Assembly (NCBI RefSeq): GCF_003333265.1
Contig: NZ_QOLB01000077.1
Span: 1-64,000, forward strand
From: Candidatus Halocynthiibacter alkanivorans
Lineage (GTDB): Bacteria > Pseudomonadota > Alphaproteobacteria > Rhodobacterales > Rhodobacteraceae
DNA length: 64,000 nt
Reading direction: 5' to 3'
Numbering within the stretch: position 1 is the stretch's first letter; every line of letters starts with the position of its first letter. Made by a program: the position numbers and the translations under genes. Below are positions 8,634-17,883 of the stretch, piece by piece. Under the pieces are notes generated by a model. The model was not told the DNA's origin. It saw only the letters and a list, made by a program, of their open reading frames with translations, and ran no database searches.

Positions 8634-10613
8634 TTATTCCGGCACAGTAAAGATCTGGCCCGGATAAATCAGATCCGGGTCCCGGATCGCGCCCCGGTTG
8701 GCCTCGAACACTTTGACATAGAGGATGCCCTCACCATAAGCCCGGGATGCGATGCCCCAGAGCGTATTGCCCGGCTGAACGGTCACCGAGGACAGCCGCA
8801 CCGCGCCGCTGCCGCTCACCGGATCCGGCGTTTCGAGTGCCGCAATCTGGGCCGCATCTTCGCGACGGAAAGGCGTTTCGGTACGCGATTGCACCTCGCC
8901 ATCCGCGCCAATCTGATCTGCACGCAGCGTATAGACCCCGGCCTCCACATCCCCGAGCGGTGCCGCCCATTGCCCGTCCTGATCATTGATCGGAACAGTG
9001 GTTGTCACTTTATTGTTCAGATACAAACGGATAACGCCGTTCCAGGGTGTTGCCGCCCGGCCGGTAATTTCCACCTGCCCGTCGGCATCATAGGAAATCG
9101 CATCAATGACCAGCTGGTCGGGAATTGCCGCCCCACCGGCCTGGATCACCCGCACGCCATCGGCATCAGCCAGCAATATTTTCGGCGCCAATGGCTCAGG
9201 CACCTGCTCAGGTCTGGCCGCACTGTCCGTATCAGCTTTGTTGGCCACTTCAGTGATTTCATTCTCCGGCGCTGACAGAGTGGTGGCTTTGGTGACCTTG
9301 GCCGCCGGAGCCGGATCACTGCTGGCACTGGCGGGATTCGTCGCGACCTCTGTTGCCGAGGACGCTGGCTCAACCGGTGCTGTTGCCACCGGTTCAGGTG
9401 CCGGGGCCGGCGCCGCTGTCACAGCCGGATCACTTACCGGAGCAGGGTCCGGTTCAACCAGCGCAAGTTCCGTCTCAGTATCCGGTTCCGTGATCTCAGC
9501 ACTGGCAACATCTGCCGCATCATTTGCTGTGGCTGCGCTGGCATCGGTGACAATGCTGTCTTCTGCCGGCTCGTCAGCTGTGGCCGCGCTGGCGTCCGCA
9601 ACCACTGCGTCATCCGCCGCGTCTGTTGCATCGGCGGCAACATCGGCCGCAGGCTCAGGTGCCTCAGCTGCGACACTGGCGACCTCATTTTCTTCGCCGG
9701 CGTCTGCGACAGTGGTGCCTGCGGCTGCAGTATCGCCGGTTACGCCATCGGTTGCGACCGTGCTTTCGCTAGCCTGAACCCCAGCGTCAGGCGCATTTGT
9801 CTCCGTTGCCACCACGGCTTCGCTTGCAGCAGTTTCGGAGGCGGGCACATCGTCCAATATACCGTTTTCGGTTTCGGAAACGTCTGCCTCCGCCATATTG
9901 GTACCAGCTGGCTCAGAAACCTCAGCGACTGACGTTTCAACCGGTTCAGCCGTATTTACGGGTTCAGCCGTATCAACAGGTCCCGCTGGTTCAGCCAGTT
10001 CTGCGCTTGCTACCTGCTGCTGCCCGGCGTCGCTGTCAGCTTCCGGTGCCGCTGCAACCACTGCGGGCGCGACCGGAGTCGGTGCGATAATGACCGTTTC
10101 GTCGGAAATCAGTGCTTCAGCATGTCCCGATGCCGAACTCAGGCTGAGAATGCGTGGCTGGTCCGATACCAGCACCTCAAACATAGCAACAAAATTGCCG
10201 CCGGTATCTGCCAGTGTTTCCACCATAGCTTCGCCGTCCAGCAACACGGTCACCCGCGCTGCCGGTTGGGCGAGACCTGCAACCAGCGCCGCCCCGTCCG
10301 GGTCAACCCGCACCAGATCAAAGCTGGGGCGGATCAGCGCCGGTGCCGCCGCAGCGGTTTCGGGCTCTCTGGCGGCATCTTCCGTTGCAGCTGCGACCGG
10401 TGTATTCACAGGTACATTCACTGGCTCGCTCTCGGGCGCAGCAGCCGGGGCCTGTACCACCGGTTGCGCCGCAGGCGGCACGCTTACTTCTGGTTCATAA
10501 ACTGTCTTTGCACTCCAAAAAAAGTATCCGCCGACAGCCAAAGCTACCGCTGCGGCGCCACCAGCAATAACAGCGCCCGTATTTCCAATTCCGTCTGAGC
10601 CAGCCATGCCCAC
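8634..10613 (-). CDS. Acidic envelope protein with C-terminal LysM domain
   Basis: A 659-aa protein with a single N-terminal membrane anchor (about residues 10-32, GAVIAGGAAAVALAVGGYFFW). Next comes an Ig-like segment (about 95-170), then a long low-complexity Ala/Asp/Glu/Pro/Thr/Val region (about 180-440), a second beta-rich Ig-like region (about 480-590) and a C-terminal LysM domain (608-659, VQPGNTLWGIASRAYG...IYPGQIFTVPE). LysM binds peptidoglycan, so the protein probably spans the periplasm from inner membrane to cell wall. Similar proteins are common single genes in Rhodobacterales without an assigned function. The low-complexity part consists of imperfect ETAEP/ADAASAATA-like repeats and probably varies in length between strains. 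Confidence 0.88.
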   Translation of the reverse strand: MGMAGSDGIGNTGAVIAGGAAAVALAVGGYFFWSAKTVYEPEVSVPPAAQPVVQAPAAAPESEPVNVPVNTPVAAATEDAAREPETAAAAPALIRPSFDLVRVDPDGAALVAGLAQPAARVTVLLDGEAMVETLADTGGNFVAMFEVLVSDQPRILSLSSASGHAEALISDETVIIAPTPVAPAVVAAAPEADSDAGQQQVASAELAEPAGPVDTAEPVNTAEPVETSVAEVSEPAGTNMAEADVSETENGILDDVPASETAASEAVVATETNAPDAGVQASESTVATDGVTGDTAAAGTTVADAGEENEVASVAAEAPEPAADVAADATDAADDAVVADASAATADEPAEDSIVTDASAATANDAADVASAEITEPDTETELALVEPDPAPVSDPAVTAAPAPAPEPVATAPVEPASSATEVATNPASASSDPAPAAKVTKATTLSAPENEITEVANKADTDSAARPEQVPEPLAPKILLADADGVRVIQAGGAAIPDQLVIDAISYDADGQVEITGRAATPWNGVIRLYLNNKVTTTVPINDQDGQWAAPLGDVEAGVYTLRADQIGADGEVQSRTETPFRREDAAQIAALETPDPVSGSGAVRLSSVTVQPGNTLWGIASRAYGEGILYVKVFEANRGAIRDPDLIYPGQIFTVPE

Positions 10614-10707
10614 ATCCCCTAACGTAGTTGCGCCAAGAGCGGCGCTTGGCAGACCTTATCAAGCCCTATATCAAGGGTCAAAAGTAACCTTTCGAAAGAG
10701 TTAGCCC

Positions 10708-11265
10708 ATGTCTCCTGTGCAACTGTCTGTTTGTGTCTATTGCGGCTCCCGTCTTGGGGCACATGCTGAATACAAAGCCGAAGCGGAGGCCCTGGGCACC
10801 GCTCTGGCAGTAAATAACTGGCGGCTGGTTTATGGCGCCGGAGACGTTGGCTTGATGGGGGCTGTGGCCAATGCCGCTCAGGCCGCCGGCGGCACCACTT
10901 TTGGTGTCATACCGGAGCATCTGCTGAACCTTGAAGTCGGCAAACGTGACCTGACCAGCTTTGTCGTGACCGGGAACATGCATGAGCGTAAAAAGGTTAT
11001 GTATATGAATTCAGACGCAATTGTGGTGTTGCCAGGCGGCGCCGGATCGCTGGACGAGTTTTTCGAAGTGCTGACCTGGCGCCAGTTGGGCCTGCATGAC
11101 AAACCGATCTATCTGCTGAATACAAAGGGCTACTGGGACCCGCTGCTGGCGCTGCTGGACCACGTAGTTGAACAGGGTTTTGCCGGCCAGGAGACCCGCG
11201 ACTCTGTCACCGTTGTGGCAGATACGGAATCGCTTCAGGAATTGCTGCGCGCCCGTTTGGCCTGA
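10708..11265 (+). CDS. LOG family protein (TIGR00730)
   Basis: A 185-aa Rossmann-fold protein of the lysine decarboxylase-like/LOG family. In plants and several bacteria these are cytokinin riboside 5'-monophosphate phosphoribohydrolases; others act as purine nucleotide N-glycosidases. Visible motifs are VCVYCGSRLG at the N terminus, MHERKKVM (91-98) and the active-site loop PGGAGSLDE (109-117), where the common PGGxGTxxE has Ser in place of Thr. The ATG at 10708 has AAAGAG upstream. The 3' end overlaps the convergent rarD gene by 31 bp. Substrate is not determinable here. Confidence 0.9.
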   Translation: MSPVQLSVCVYCGSRLGAHAEYKAEAEALGTALAVNNWRLVYGAGDVGLMGAVANAAQAAGGTTFGVIPEHLLNLEVGKRDLTSFVVTGNMHERKKVMYMNSDAIVVLPGGAGSLDEFFEVLTWRQLGLHDKPIYLLNTKGYWDPLLALLDHVVEQGFAGQETRDSVTVVADTESLQELLRARLA

Positions 11266-12155
11266 ACACGGCGGTCCGCGGTGAGTGCGTCGAAAGAATA
11301 AATCGCCAGCGCAGTCCAGATAATTGCAAAGGCAATCGCGTGCCATAGCGTAAAAGACTCGCTGAAAACAAATACTGCCACGGCGAATTGCAGCGTTGGG
11401 TTGAGGTATTGCACCAGACCAACGGTCGATAACGTCACGCGGCGCGAACCATAACTGAACAACATCAAAGGCACGGCGGTCAGCGGACCAGCCCCGATCA
11501 GAAGCAATGTGTCTGACAGGTTGCCGCCAAAGAAACCGCCTGCGCGACCGGTCACCCCCTGCCAGCCGGCGAAATGGGCGCCATAAAGCCAGACCAGCGC
11601 CAGGGGCAATAAGATGGTGACTTCGGCGGCGACGGAGACCACCGGGCCAGCCGCCATCGACTTTTTGAACAGCCCGTAGAAGCCAAAAGTGATCGCCAGA
11701 GCCAGCGAAATCCACGGCGCAATACCAAGCCCCCATGTCAGCAAGACCACCGCCAGTGCCGCCATGCCCACCGCCAGCCACTTGACCCGGGACAACTGTT
11801 CCCCCAGCACGAAACGGCCAAGAAGCACCGCCACCAGCGGGAAGATGTAATAGCCCAGGCTGGCTTCGGTGGCGCGGCCGATCTGGACCGACAGGATGAA
11901 CAGGAACCAATTGGTCGAAATTGCCACCGCCGCCGCCAGCACCACTGCGAAATGTTTGCGGATCAGCGTTGGCACCAGAGCGAGACGCCGTTGAAGCAGC
12001 AAAACCAGACCAAAAAACACAAAACTCCACAGCGTGCGATGGCTGAGAACTTCCAATGGCGGCACATGAGAAAGCGCTTTGTAATAGATCGCGGACAGGC
12101 CCCAGACCGTGCAACAGACGATGATGGCAAGGACGCCCTTTTTCGGTTCAGTCAT
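11235..12155 (-). CDS. rarD: RarD/EamA family transporter
   Basis: A 306-aa inner-membrane protein with ten predicted helices in two EamA repeats. It opens with KGVLAIIVCCTVWGLSAIYYKAL and ends with a basic cytoplasmic tail, matching the RarD subfamily (chloramphenicol-sensitive protein RarD) within the drug/metabolite transporter superfamily. The natural substrate of RarD is not known. The coding 3' end overlaps the convergent LOG gene by 31 bp. The length is normal for the family. Confidence 0.9.
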   Translation of the reverse strand: MTEPKKGVLAIIVCCTVWGLSAIYYKALSHVPPLEVLSHRTLWSFVFFGLVLLLQRRLALVPTLIRKHFAVVLAAAVAISTNWFLFILSVQIGRATEASLGYYIFPLVAVLLGRFVLGEQLSRVKWLAVGMAALAVVLLTWGLGIAPWISLALAITFGFYGLFKKSMAAGPVVSVAAEVTILLPLALVWLYGAHFAGWQGVTGRAGGFFGGNLSDTLLLIGAGPLTAVPLMLFSYGSRRVTLSTVGLVQYLNPTLQFAVAVFVFSESFTLWHAIAFAIIWTALAIYSFDALTADRRVQAKRARSNS

Positions 12156-12203
12156 GTTTTGAGATCCGTCCGGGTCTGATGCCGTAATGCGCTTGCAGAA
12201 GCT

Positions 12204-12950
12204 CTATTTGAGCGAAACGCCACCGTCAATGACCAGGGTATGACCGACGATATATTGGGCACGTTCTGAACACAGAAATACGATGGCGCTGGCGATTTCA
12301 GCCGGTTCTGCAAACCGCCCGGCAGGCACAATCCCGTTCATCTCGCTGCGCAGATCCGGGTTGCCCGACTGATCAGCGCGCAACTGCCAGCGTGTTGTCC
12401 ATGTCAGGCCAGGCGCCACCGCATTAACCCGTATTCCATCCTGGATCGCCTCAAGCGCCACCGAGCGGGTCAGCCCTTCCAGCGCGTGTTTTGCCGCAGA
12501 ATACATCGCCGCATTGGGGGTCGGACGCAGCCCGTTCACCGAGCTGATATTCACAATCGAGCCCCCTGCCCGCATCAGGTTGAGCTCGTGTTTCAGACAT
12601 TGGGCCGGGATCCAGAAATCCGCCATCAGAGATTCAGCCAGTGCCGGCGTGTCCACACTGGCATATTGCCCGGTTGCCGGATTGGCCGGAGAGGCATTGT
12701 TTACCGCCACGTCCAGCTGACCAAACCGGTTTTGGATCTGAGAAAACAGCTCGTCCAACTCGCGTTGTTCGCTGAGATCCACCGTCAGGAATTCGGCCGC
12801 AGCAAGCTCTGCATCCTGCTCCACCGCCTTTTGCCATGTCGACAGATTGCGGCCACAGGTCACCACCTGGTCCCCCAGTTCGAGAAAGGTTTTCACCGTG
12901 GCGCGGCCGATGCCGCGGCTGCCGCCGGTGACCAGAACAATACGTGACAC
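12204..12950 (-). CDS. SDR family oxidoreductase
   Basis: A 248-aa classical short-chain dehydrogenase/reductase. The cofactor motif TGGSRGIG is at 8-15, NNAS at 84-87, and the catalytic Ser137, Tyr150 and Lys154 appear in NISSVNG and YSAAK. Asn-Arg after the second strand (CGRN) suggests NADP(H). The start is GTG (12948-12950) behind a strong AGGGGGG. It lies downstream of sodB on the same strand but behind a clear terminator, so it is separately expressed. The C-terminal GHTLVIDGGVS is standard. The substrate is unknown. Confidence 0.9.
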   Translation of the reverse strand: MSRIVLVTGGSRGIGRATVKTFLELGDQVVTCGRNLSTWQKAVEQDAELAAAEFLTVDLSEQRELDELFSQIQNRFGQLDVAVNNASPANPATGQYASVDTPALAESLMADFWIPAQCLKHELNLMRAGGSIVNISSVNGLRPTPNAAMYSAAKHALEGLTRSVALEAIQDGIRVNAVAPGLTWTTRWQLRADQSGNPDLRSEMNGIVPAGRFAEPAEIASAIVFLCSERAQYIVGHTLVIDGGVSLK

Positions 12951-13024
12951 GGCCAGCCCCCCTGTTTCTCAGGCGAGTTTTGATCAGGGGGTCAGATTAG
13001 GCAAGCACAATCGATAAAACGCAA

Positions 13025-13048
13025 AAAGCCGCCCCAAAGGGCGGCTTT
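13025..13048 (-). terminator. Rho-independent terminator of sodB
   Basis: Stem AAAGCCGCCC / GGGCGGCTTT with loop CAAA, 22 bp after the sodB stop. On the minus strand the stem ends in TTTTT, then GCGTTTT. This is a classical intrinsic terminator separating sodB from the downstream SDR gene. Confidence 0.88.
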
Positions 13049-13070
13049 CAGGATCTCAAATCAACGGGGT

Positions 13071-13673
13071 TCAGCCAAGACGGGAGGCCACGTTTTCCCA
13101 GTTCACCAGCTTGTCGAGGAAGTTGGACAGGTAGACTGGACGTTTGTTGCGGAAGTCGATGTAGTAGGAATGTTCCCAGACATCACAGCCCAGCAGCGCA
13201 GTCTGACCAAAACACAGCGGGTTCACGCCGTTTTCGGTTTTTGTCACTTTCAGACCACCGTCGGAGTCTTTCACCAGCCAGCACCAGCCAGCGCCAAACT
13301 GACCGGCGCCAGCTGCGGAGAACTCGGATTTGAACGCGTCAACCGAACCAAAGCTCTCGATGATGGCTTTTTCCAGTTCACCGGGCATGGCATTGCCTGC
13401 TGGTCCCATCATTTCCCAGAACTGGTTGTGGTTCCACAACTGCGAAATGTTGTTAAAAATACCGTTTTGGGCAACGGAGGCGCTGTTATAAGTGCCGGTA
13501 ATAATGTCTTCCAGCGACTTGCCTTCCCACTCGGTGCCGGCAATGGCGGCGTTGCCATTGGTCACATAAGCGTTGTGGTGCAGATCGTGGTGGAATTCCA
13601 GCGTCTCAGCAGACATGCCAAGAGCAGCAAGAGCGTCATGTGCATAGGGAAGATCAGGAAGTTGAAAAGCCAT
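13071..13673 (-). CDS. sodB: Superoxide dismutase, iron type
   Basis: A 200-aa Fe/Mn superoxide dismutase that converts superoxide to peroxide and oxygen in the cytoplasm. Metal ligands are visible as H28 (TLEFHHDLHH), the His of QLWNHNQFW, and Asp and His of DVWEHSYY; the gateway Tyr36 is present. The Gln in NNISQLWNH is the position that favours iron enzymes. No signal peptide is present. It is monocistronic: a promoter-sized gap lies upstream and a terminator immediately downstream. Confidence 0.95.
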   Translation of the reverse strand: MAFQLPDLPYAHDALAALGMSAETLEFHHDLHHNAYVTNGNAAIAGTEWEGKSLEDIITGTYNSASVAQNGIFNNISQLWNHNQFWEMMGPAGNAMPGELEKAIIESFGSVDAFKSEFSAAGAGQFGAGWCWLVKDSDGGLKVTKTENGVNPLCFGQTALLGCDVWEHSYYIDFRNKRPVYLSNFLDKLVNWENVASRLG

Positions 13674-13813
13674 ATCAGGCTCCTTTCATCGCGTTTTATT
13701 CTTGGCTCCATACCTGTGCTTCCCGGCGGCGCGGGTCAAGTATTTTTGCCGGTTGATCAGAGAATTAGATGCAATTTAGTCCATACTACGTGAACAACGC
13801 CCGCAGATATGCA

Positions 13814-13843
13814 AAAGGCGCGCCACAGATGCGGCACGCCTTT
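13814..13843 (-). terminator. Terminator of the soxBDAG operon
   Basis: Inverted repeat AAAGGCG (13814-13820) and CGCCTTT (13837-13843) lies 28 bp after the soxG stop. The stem ends in TTT-T on the minus strand. Confidence 0.65.
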
Positions 13844-13871
13844 GAACTTGTTTCGTCAGGTTTTGACTGGC

Positions 13872-14435
13872 TTACAGACCGAGTTCAGCACCTGGGTTTG
13901 CTGCGTTACACAGCAGTTTAAACATGTAATCCCCGACTGAGCGGAAACACATGATTTCAACGGAACCGTCTTCCAGCATCCACACCGCGGCAGCGGCCTG
14001 GGCCAGTCGGGTACGGCGGACCTGACCGGGTTTAAACGCATCTTCCGACACATTGGCCGGGGTCAGTTTCATCAACGCTTCGCGCAGCAATTCGCCAGAC
14101 ATAGCAAACAGCGCCCGTGCATCGGACACATTGGCCACCAGCGCGTGTTCCCCAGCCAGATCCGCGGCAAGCTTATCCGCGTCCGCCTGCGCGTTTTCAT
14201 AGGCGCACAGGATCAGCAGTTCATCAGGTGACATCCACAGGATGGCATAATCACCGGCAAACTTCGCCTCGTTCACCGCCGGGAAATCTGCGCCGGTCAA
14301 TGCACTCACCGCTTTGGTGAATGAGGCGGCGGCGAAATCGCCGCGCACCGAAATCATGCCCCGAAGACCGGCTTCTTTTATGCTGACAAAGCCGTCGAAT
14401 GTGGCGCCGTTCAGGACGCTTATTGCCTCAGACAT
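13872..14435 (-). CDS. soxG: Sarcosine oxidase subunit gamma
   Basis: The 187-aa gamma subunit of the heterotetrameric sarcosine oxidase. It packs against the folate-binding half of the alpha subunit and has a GcvT-like fold. The ATG at 14433-14435 has AAGGAG upstream. The gene overlaps the end of soxA by 8 nt, so it is translationally coupled. Family features include the DARALFAMSG and RRTRLAQ segments. It is the last gene of soxBDAG, followed by a hairpin. Confidence 0.9.
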   Translation of the reverse strand: MSEAISVLNGATFDGFVSIKEAGLRGMISVRGDFAAASFTKAVSALTGADFPAVNEAKFAGDYAILWMSPDELLILCAYENAQADADKLAADLAGEHALVANVSDARALFAMSGELLREALMKLTPANVSEDAFKPGQVRRTRLAQAAAAVWMLEDGSVEIMCFRSVGDYMFKLLCNAANPGAELGL

Positions 14436-17400
14436 TGCCCTTTGCTCCTTCTTTGTCATAGAAAACCGGATCGACAATCCGCGCTTTGATCACAGAACCT
14501 GTGCCATCAATGGTCGGAAATTCAACTACATCGCCCATCTTATCGACACCGTGTTTGATCAAACCCATAGCAATGCCACGATCAAGGTTGGCCGAATAGT
14601 AGCTCGACGTCACCCGCCCGATCATCGAACGTTGCCCCAGAGCGTTGGTCCCTGCCTCAACCGCATAGGCCCCATCCGGAATGACACTGCTGTCCAGCGT
14701 CTCCAGACCGACAAGCGACCAGCGGTCGGGATCGGTCATATGGCCACGCAGTTGCGCGCGTTTGCCCAAAAAGTCTTCTTTCTTTTTCGAGATCGCCCAG
14801 TGCAGCCCAAGATCCTGCGGGATCACAGTGCCGTCGCTCTCGTCCCCGATCATGATAAAGCCTTTTTCCGCCCGCAAGACATGCAGCCCTTCGGTGCCAT
14901 AGGGCATCAGGCCAAACTCTTCACCGGCTTCAAGGCACATATCCCAGAAAGCGCGGCCCTGATTGGCGGGCACGGCAATCTCGTAAGACAGTTCGCCAGA
15001 GAACGAAATCCGGTAGGCGCGGGCTGTGATACCGCCGAGCGTGCCGTCTTTCCATTCCATAAACGCCAGCGCGTCTTTGGACACGTCCATACCGCCGAGT
15101 TTTTCCAGCAGTTTGCGTGCGTTCGGCCCAACCACTGCGATCTGAGCATATTGCTCGGTCACATTGGCGGTGTAGACCTTCCAGTCATACCATTCGCATT
15201 GCAGCCAGTCTTCCATATGGGCGTGGATCGTATCTGCACCGCCAGTGGTGGTGTGGCAGAGGAAAGTGTCCTCATCGATGCGGGCAACAACGCCGTCATC
15301 AATCAGGAAGCCGTTCTCGTTACACATCAGACCATAGCGGCATTTGCCCGGCTTCAGCGTCGACATCATGTTGGTATACATCATGTTGAGGAACTTGCCG
15401 GCGTCCGGGCCTTTGACGATGATTTTGCCAAGGGTAGACGCGTCGAGCAAGCCGAGGTTTTCGCGGGTGTTTTTCACTTCGCGGTTCACGGCTTCTTCGT
15501 GGCTCTCGCCTTTGAGCGGATAGGTATAGGCCCGGCGCCAGGCACCGACAGGTTCCATATAAGCGCCCTGATCCACATGCCAGTCGTGCATCGGTGTCTG
15601 ACGGATCGGCATGAACAACTCACCCCGGGCTTCACCCGTAATGGCACCAAGTGAGATGGGTGTATAAGGCGGGCGGAATGTGGTGGTACCGACCTGCGGG
15701 ATCTCTTTATCCAACGCATCAGCAAGTACTGCCAAGCCGTTGATATTGGACAGTTTACCCTGATCAGTCGCCATGCCCAGTGTGGTGTAACGCTTGGTAT
15801 GCTCTACGCTCTCATAACCTTCGCGCGCCGCCAGCTGGACGTCAGACACTTTGACGTCATTCTGGAAGTCGAGCCATGTTTTGGAGCGCAGATCATAACC
15901 AGCACCCTGGGGCATCAGCCAGACTGCAGCCATGTCCTGTTCGTCTTCGGCCGCAGCTTTTGGTGCGCCCTTGCGGGTCGCTTTGCCACCAACGGCTTTG
16001 GCAGCGGTTTTGCCCGCAGCGTAAGCGTCAGTAAGCACATCAACCGTGCTCATCGCGCCAGAAGCGATACCGGCAGTGGTGACAAAAGCCTGGCCCTTGT
16101 CTCCCAGAGGCGCACGGTCAGGATCGGGGCGGAAATGCGAATGCGTCTCGTCCCAGATCAGTTTGCCGCCACAATGGGACCACAGGTGCACGACCGGCGA
16201 CCAGCCGCCGGACATCGCAACCGCGTCACAGGCGATAGTCTCGCGTGCAGCACCTTCGCCAGCCTGAGAAGTGATCTCAACGCCGACAACACATTTGCCA
16301 CCAAGCACTTTGGCAACACCGGAACCCTCAGCGATGCGGATGCCCAGATCGCGGGCCTCCTGCGCCAGGGCGGAGGTAACCGAAGGACGCGCGTCCACAA
16401 TCGCCGGCACATCAAGACCGGCTTTTTTCATCGCAATCGCGGTGCGGTAAGCGTCGTCATTATTGGTGACAACCACAGTGCGGTCGCCGACTGAGACACC
16501 CCAGTTCACCGCATAATCACGCACAGCAGCCGCCAGCATAACGCCAGGGATATCGTTGCCAGCAAAAGACAGCGGCCGTTCAATCGCACCGGTCGCGGTG
16601 ACTGTGTGACCGGCACGAATGCGCCAGAGACGGTGACGCGGACGCCCGTCGCCTGGTGTGTGATCGGCGATACGCTCATAACAGGTCACATAGCCGTGGT
16701 CATAGACACCGGCACCCATCATACGGGTGCGCAGAGTAACATTGTCCAGCGCCGACAGTTCATCAACGGTGGCGTCGATCCAGTCCTGAGCCGGCATGTC
16801 GTCAATGACAGCGCCGTCTACAGGCGCACGACCGCCCCAATGGGCGTTCTGCTCAACCAGCATGACTTTGACACCACCAGCCGCAGCCGATTTCGCCGCC
16901 GCAAGACCCGCGATACCGCCACCGATGATCAGAACATCAACGTGGTGATAGGTGTATTCATAGCGGTCTGCGTCGCGGTCTTTTGGCGCCGCACCCAGAC
17001 CGGCCGCTTTGCGGATGATCGGTTCAAACAGGTGTTTCCACGCCGCCCGGGGATGGATGAAGGTTTTGTAATAGAAACCAGCCGGCATGAAACGCGACAG
17101 TTTCGAGTTGATTGCACCGACATCAAATTCAAGGCTGGGCCAGTGGTTCTGGCTGGCAGACACCAGCCCGTCAAACAGTTCAGTGGTGGTGGCGCGCTGG
17201 TTGGGCTCAAAACGACCGCCTTCACCCAGACCGAGAAGCGCATTGGGCTCTTCACCGCCCGAGGCTACGACGCCGCGTGGCCGGTGGTATTTGAACGAAC
17301 GACCCATCATCACCTGGCCATTGGCCAACAGTGCGGAGGCAAGCGTATCGCCCTCATAGCCCATCATATTGCGGCCGTTGAATTTAAAGCTCAGCGCGCG

Positions 17401-17445
17401 CGACTTGTTCAGAAGCCGGCCGCCATTTGCCAGACGTGTGCTCAT
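14428..17445 (-). CDS. soxA: Sarcosine oxidase subunit alpha
   Basis: The 1005-aa large subunit. An N-terminal Fer2-like domain (about 17-100, with RGVVASGGEEPN) is followed by an NAD+-binding pyridine-nucleotide fold (VLIIGGGIAGLAAA from 171). A linker and a C-terminal GcvT-like tetrahydrofolate-binding domain (about 600-985, with YSANLDRGIAMGLI) complete it. The complex oxidises sarcosine to glycine and transfers the methyl carbon to tetrahydrofolate as 5,10-methylene-THF, releasing hydrogen peroxide. The start overlaps the end of soxD by 4 nt. Full-length for the family. Confidence 0.96.
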   Translation of the reverse strand: MSTRLANGGRLLNKSRALSFKFNGRNMMGYEGDTLASALLANGQVMMGRSFKYHRPRGVVASGGEEPNALLGLGEGGRFEPNQRATTTELFDGLVSASQNHWPSLEFDVGAINSKLSRFMPAGFYYKTFIHPRAAWKHLFEPIIRKAAGLGAAPKDRDADRYEYTYHHVDVLIIGGGIAGLAAAKSAAAGGVKVMLVEQNAHWGGRAPVDGAVIDDMPAQDWIDATVDELSALDNVTLRTRMMGAGVYDHGYVTCYERIADHTPGDGRPRHRLWRIRAGHTVTATGAIERPLSFAGNDIPGVMLAAAVRDYAVNWGVSVGDRTVVVTNNDDAYRTAIAMKKAGLDVPAIVDARPSVTSALAQEARDLGIRIAEGSGVAKVLGGKCVVGVEITSQAGEGAARETIACDAVAMSGGWSPVVHLWSHCGGKLIWDETHSHFRPDPDRAPLGDKGQAFVTTAGIASGAMSTVDVLTDAYAAGKTAAKAVGGKATRKGAPKAAAEDEQDMAAVWLMPQGAGYDLRSKTWLDFQNDVKVSDVQLAAREGYESVEHTKRYTTLGMATDQGKLSNINGLAVLADALDKEIPQVGTTTFRPPYTPISLGAITGEARGELFMPIRQTPMHDWHVDQGAYMEPVGAWRRAYTYPLKGESHEEAVNREVKNTRENLGLLDASTLGKIIVKGPDAGKFLNMMYTNMMSTLKPGKCRYGLMCNENGFLIDDGVVARIDEDTFLCHTTTGGADTIHAHMEDWLQCEWYDWKVYTANVTEQYAQIAVVGPNARKLLEKLGGMDVSKDALAFMEWKDGTLGGITARAYRISFSGELSYEIAVPANQGRAFWDMCLEAGEEFGLMPYGTEGLHVLRAEKGFIMIGDESDGTVIPQDLGLHWAISKKKEDFLGKRAQLRGHMTDPDRWSLVGLETLDSSVIPDGAYAVEAGTNALGQRSMIGRVTSSYYSANLDRGIAMGLIKHGVDKMGDVVEFPTIDGTGSVIKARIVDPVFYDKEGAKGNV

Positions 17446-17765
17446 GTCCAGCCCTCCCAGTCGGGTCGTTTCGCCTTGATCGCATTGATCACGTTTTTCG
17501 GGGGCACCGGCGTCTGCGCGCTATAGGTCGCAAACACTTCCAGTGTCATGGTGCAGCGCGCAGCATGGAACCACTTGCCGCAGCCATAGCTGTGGCGCCA
17601 GCGTTCAAAATGCACGCCTTTGGGGTTCTTGCGGCCAAACAGATAGGACTCAAGTTCCTGATCGCTGGATCCGGGACCCTGGCGCACCAGATGGGCTTCG
17701 CCACCCGGGCTGAGTTCGGTTTCATCTGCGGCGACACCGCAATAGGGGCATTCAAGGATCAGCAT
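17442..17765 (-). CDS. soxD: Sarcosine oxidase subunit delta
   Basis: The 107-aa zinc-binding delta subunit. The zinc ligands are visible: C6 and C9 in ECPYCG, and H58 and C62 in RWRHSYGC. It is small, cytoplasmic and specific to heterotetrameric sarcosine oxidases. It overlaps soxA by 4 nt and follows soxB after a 118-bp gap that contains a small hairpin. Confidence 0.95.
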   Translation of the reverse strand: MLILECPYCGVAADETELSPGGEAHLVRQGPGSSDQELESYLFGRKNPKGVHFERWRHSYGCGKWFHAARCTMTLEVFATYSAQTPVPPKNVINAIKAKRPDWEGWT

Positions 17766-17815
17766 TGACGTTTACCTCTGACCTTCGCGTTTGTTTCATG
17801 AACTGCAGAGAAACA

Positions 17816-17844
17816 AACACCAGTCTCTCTGCGGAAGTGGTGTT
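17816..17844 (-). other. Small hairpin between soxB and soxD
   Basis: Inverted repeat AACACCA (17816-17822) and TGGTGTT (17838-17844) sits in the only sizeable gap inside the sox operon. It might tune the ratio of subunits or stabilise the soxB message. There is no T-tract, so it is not a strong terminator. Confidence 0.3.
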
Positions 17845-17883
17845 CAGAACACCTTTTAAATCGTGACCGGCGCGAGTGCCGGA

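Noticed and set aside
9106-9777. 223-codon Ala/Ser/Gly-rich open frame opposite the LysM gene
   Set aside because: The low-complexity composition of the LysM protein gene creates an open complementary strand. There is no ribosome site or domain.
11011-12114. 367-codon open frame over rarD
   Set aside because: It shares the strand with rarD in another frame and crosses the LOG gene. RarD in its own frame is clearly real.
14314-15654. 446-codon open frame on the plus strand
   Set aside because: It lies wholly antisense to soxA/soxG, whose homology is clear. Its composition (His, Arg, Gly rich) is that of a shadow frame.
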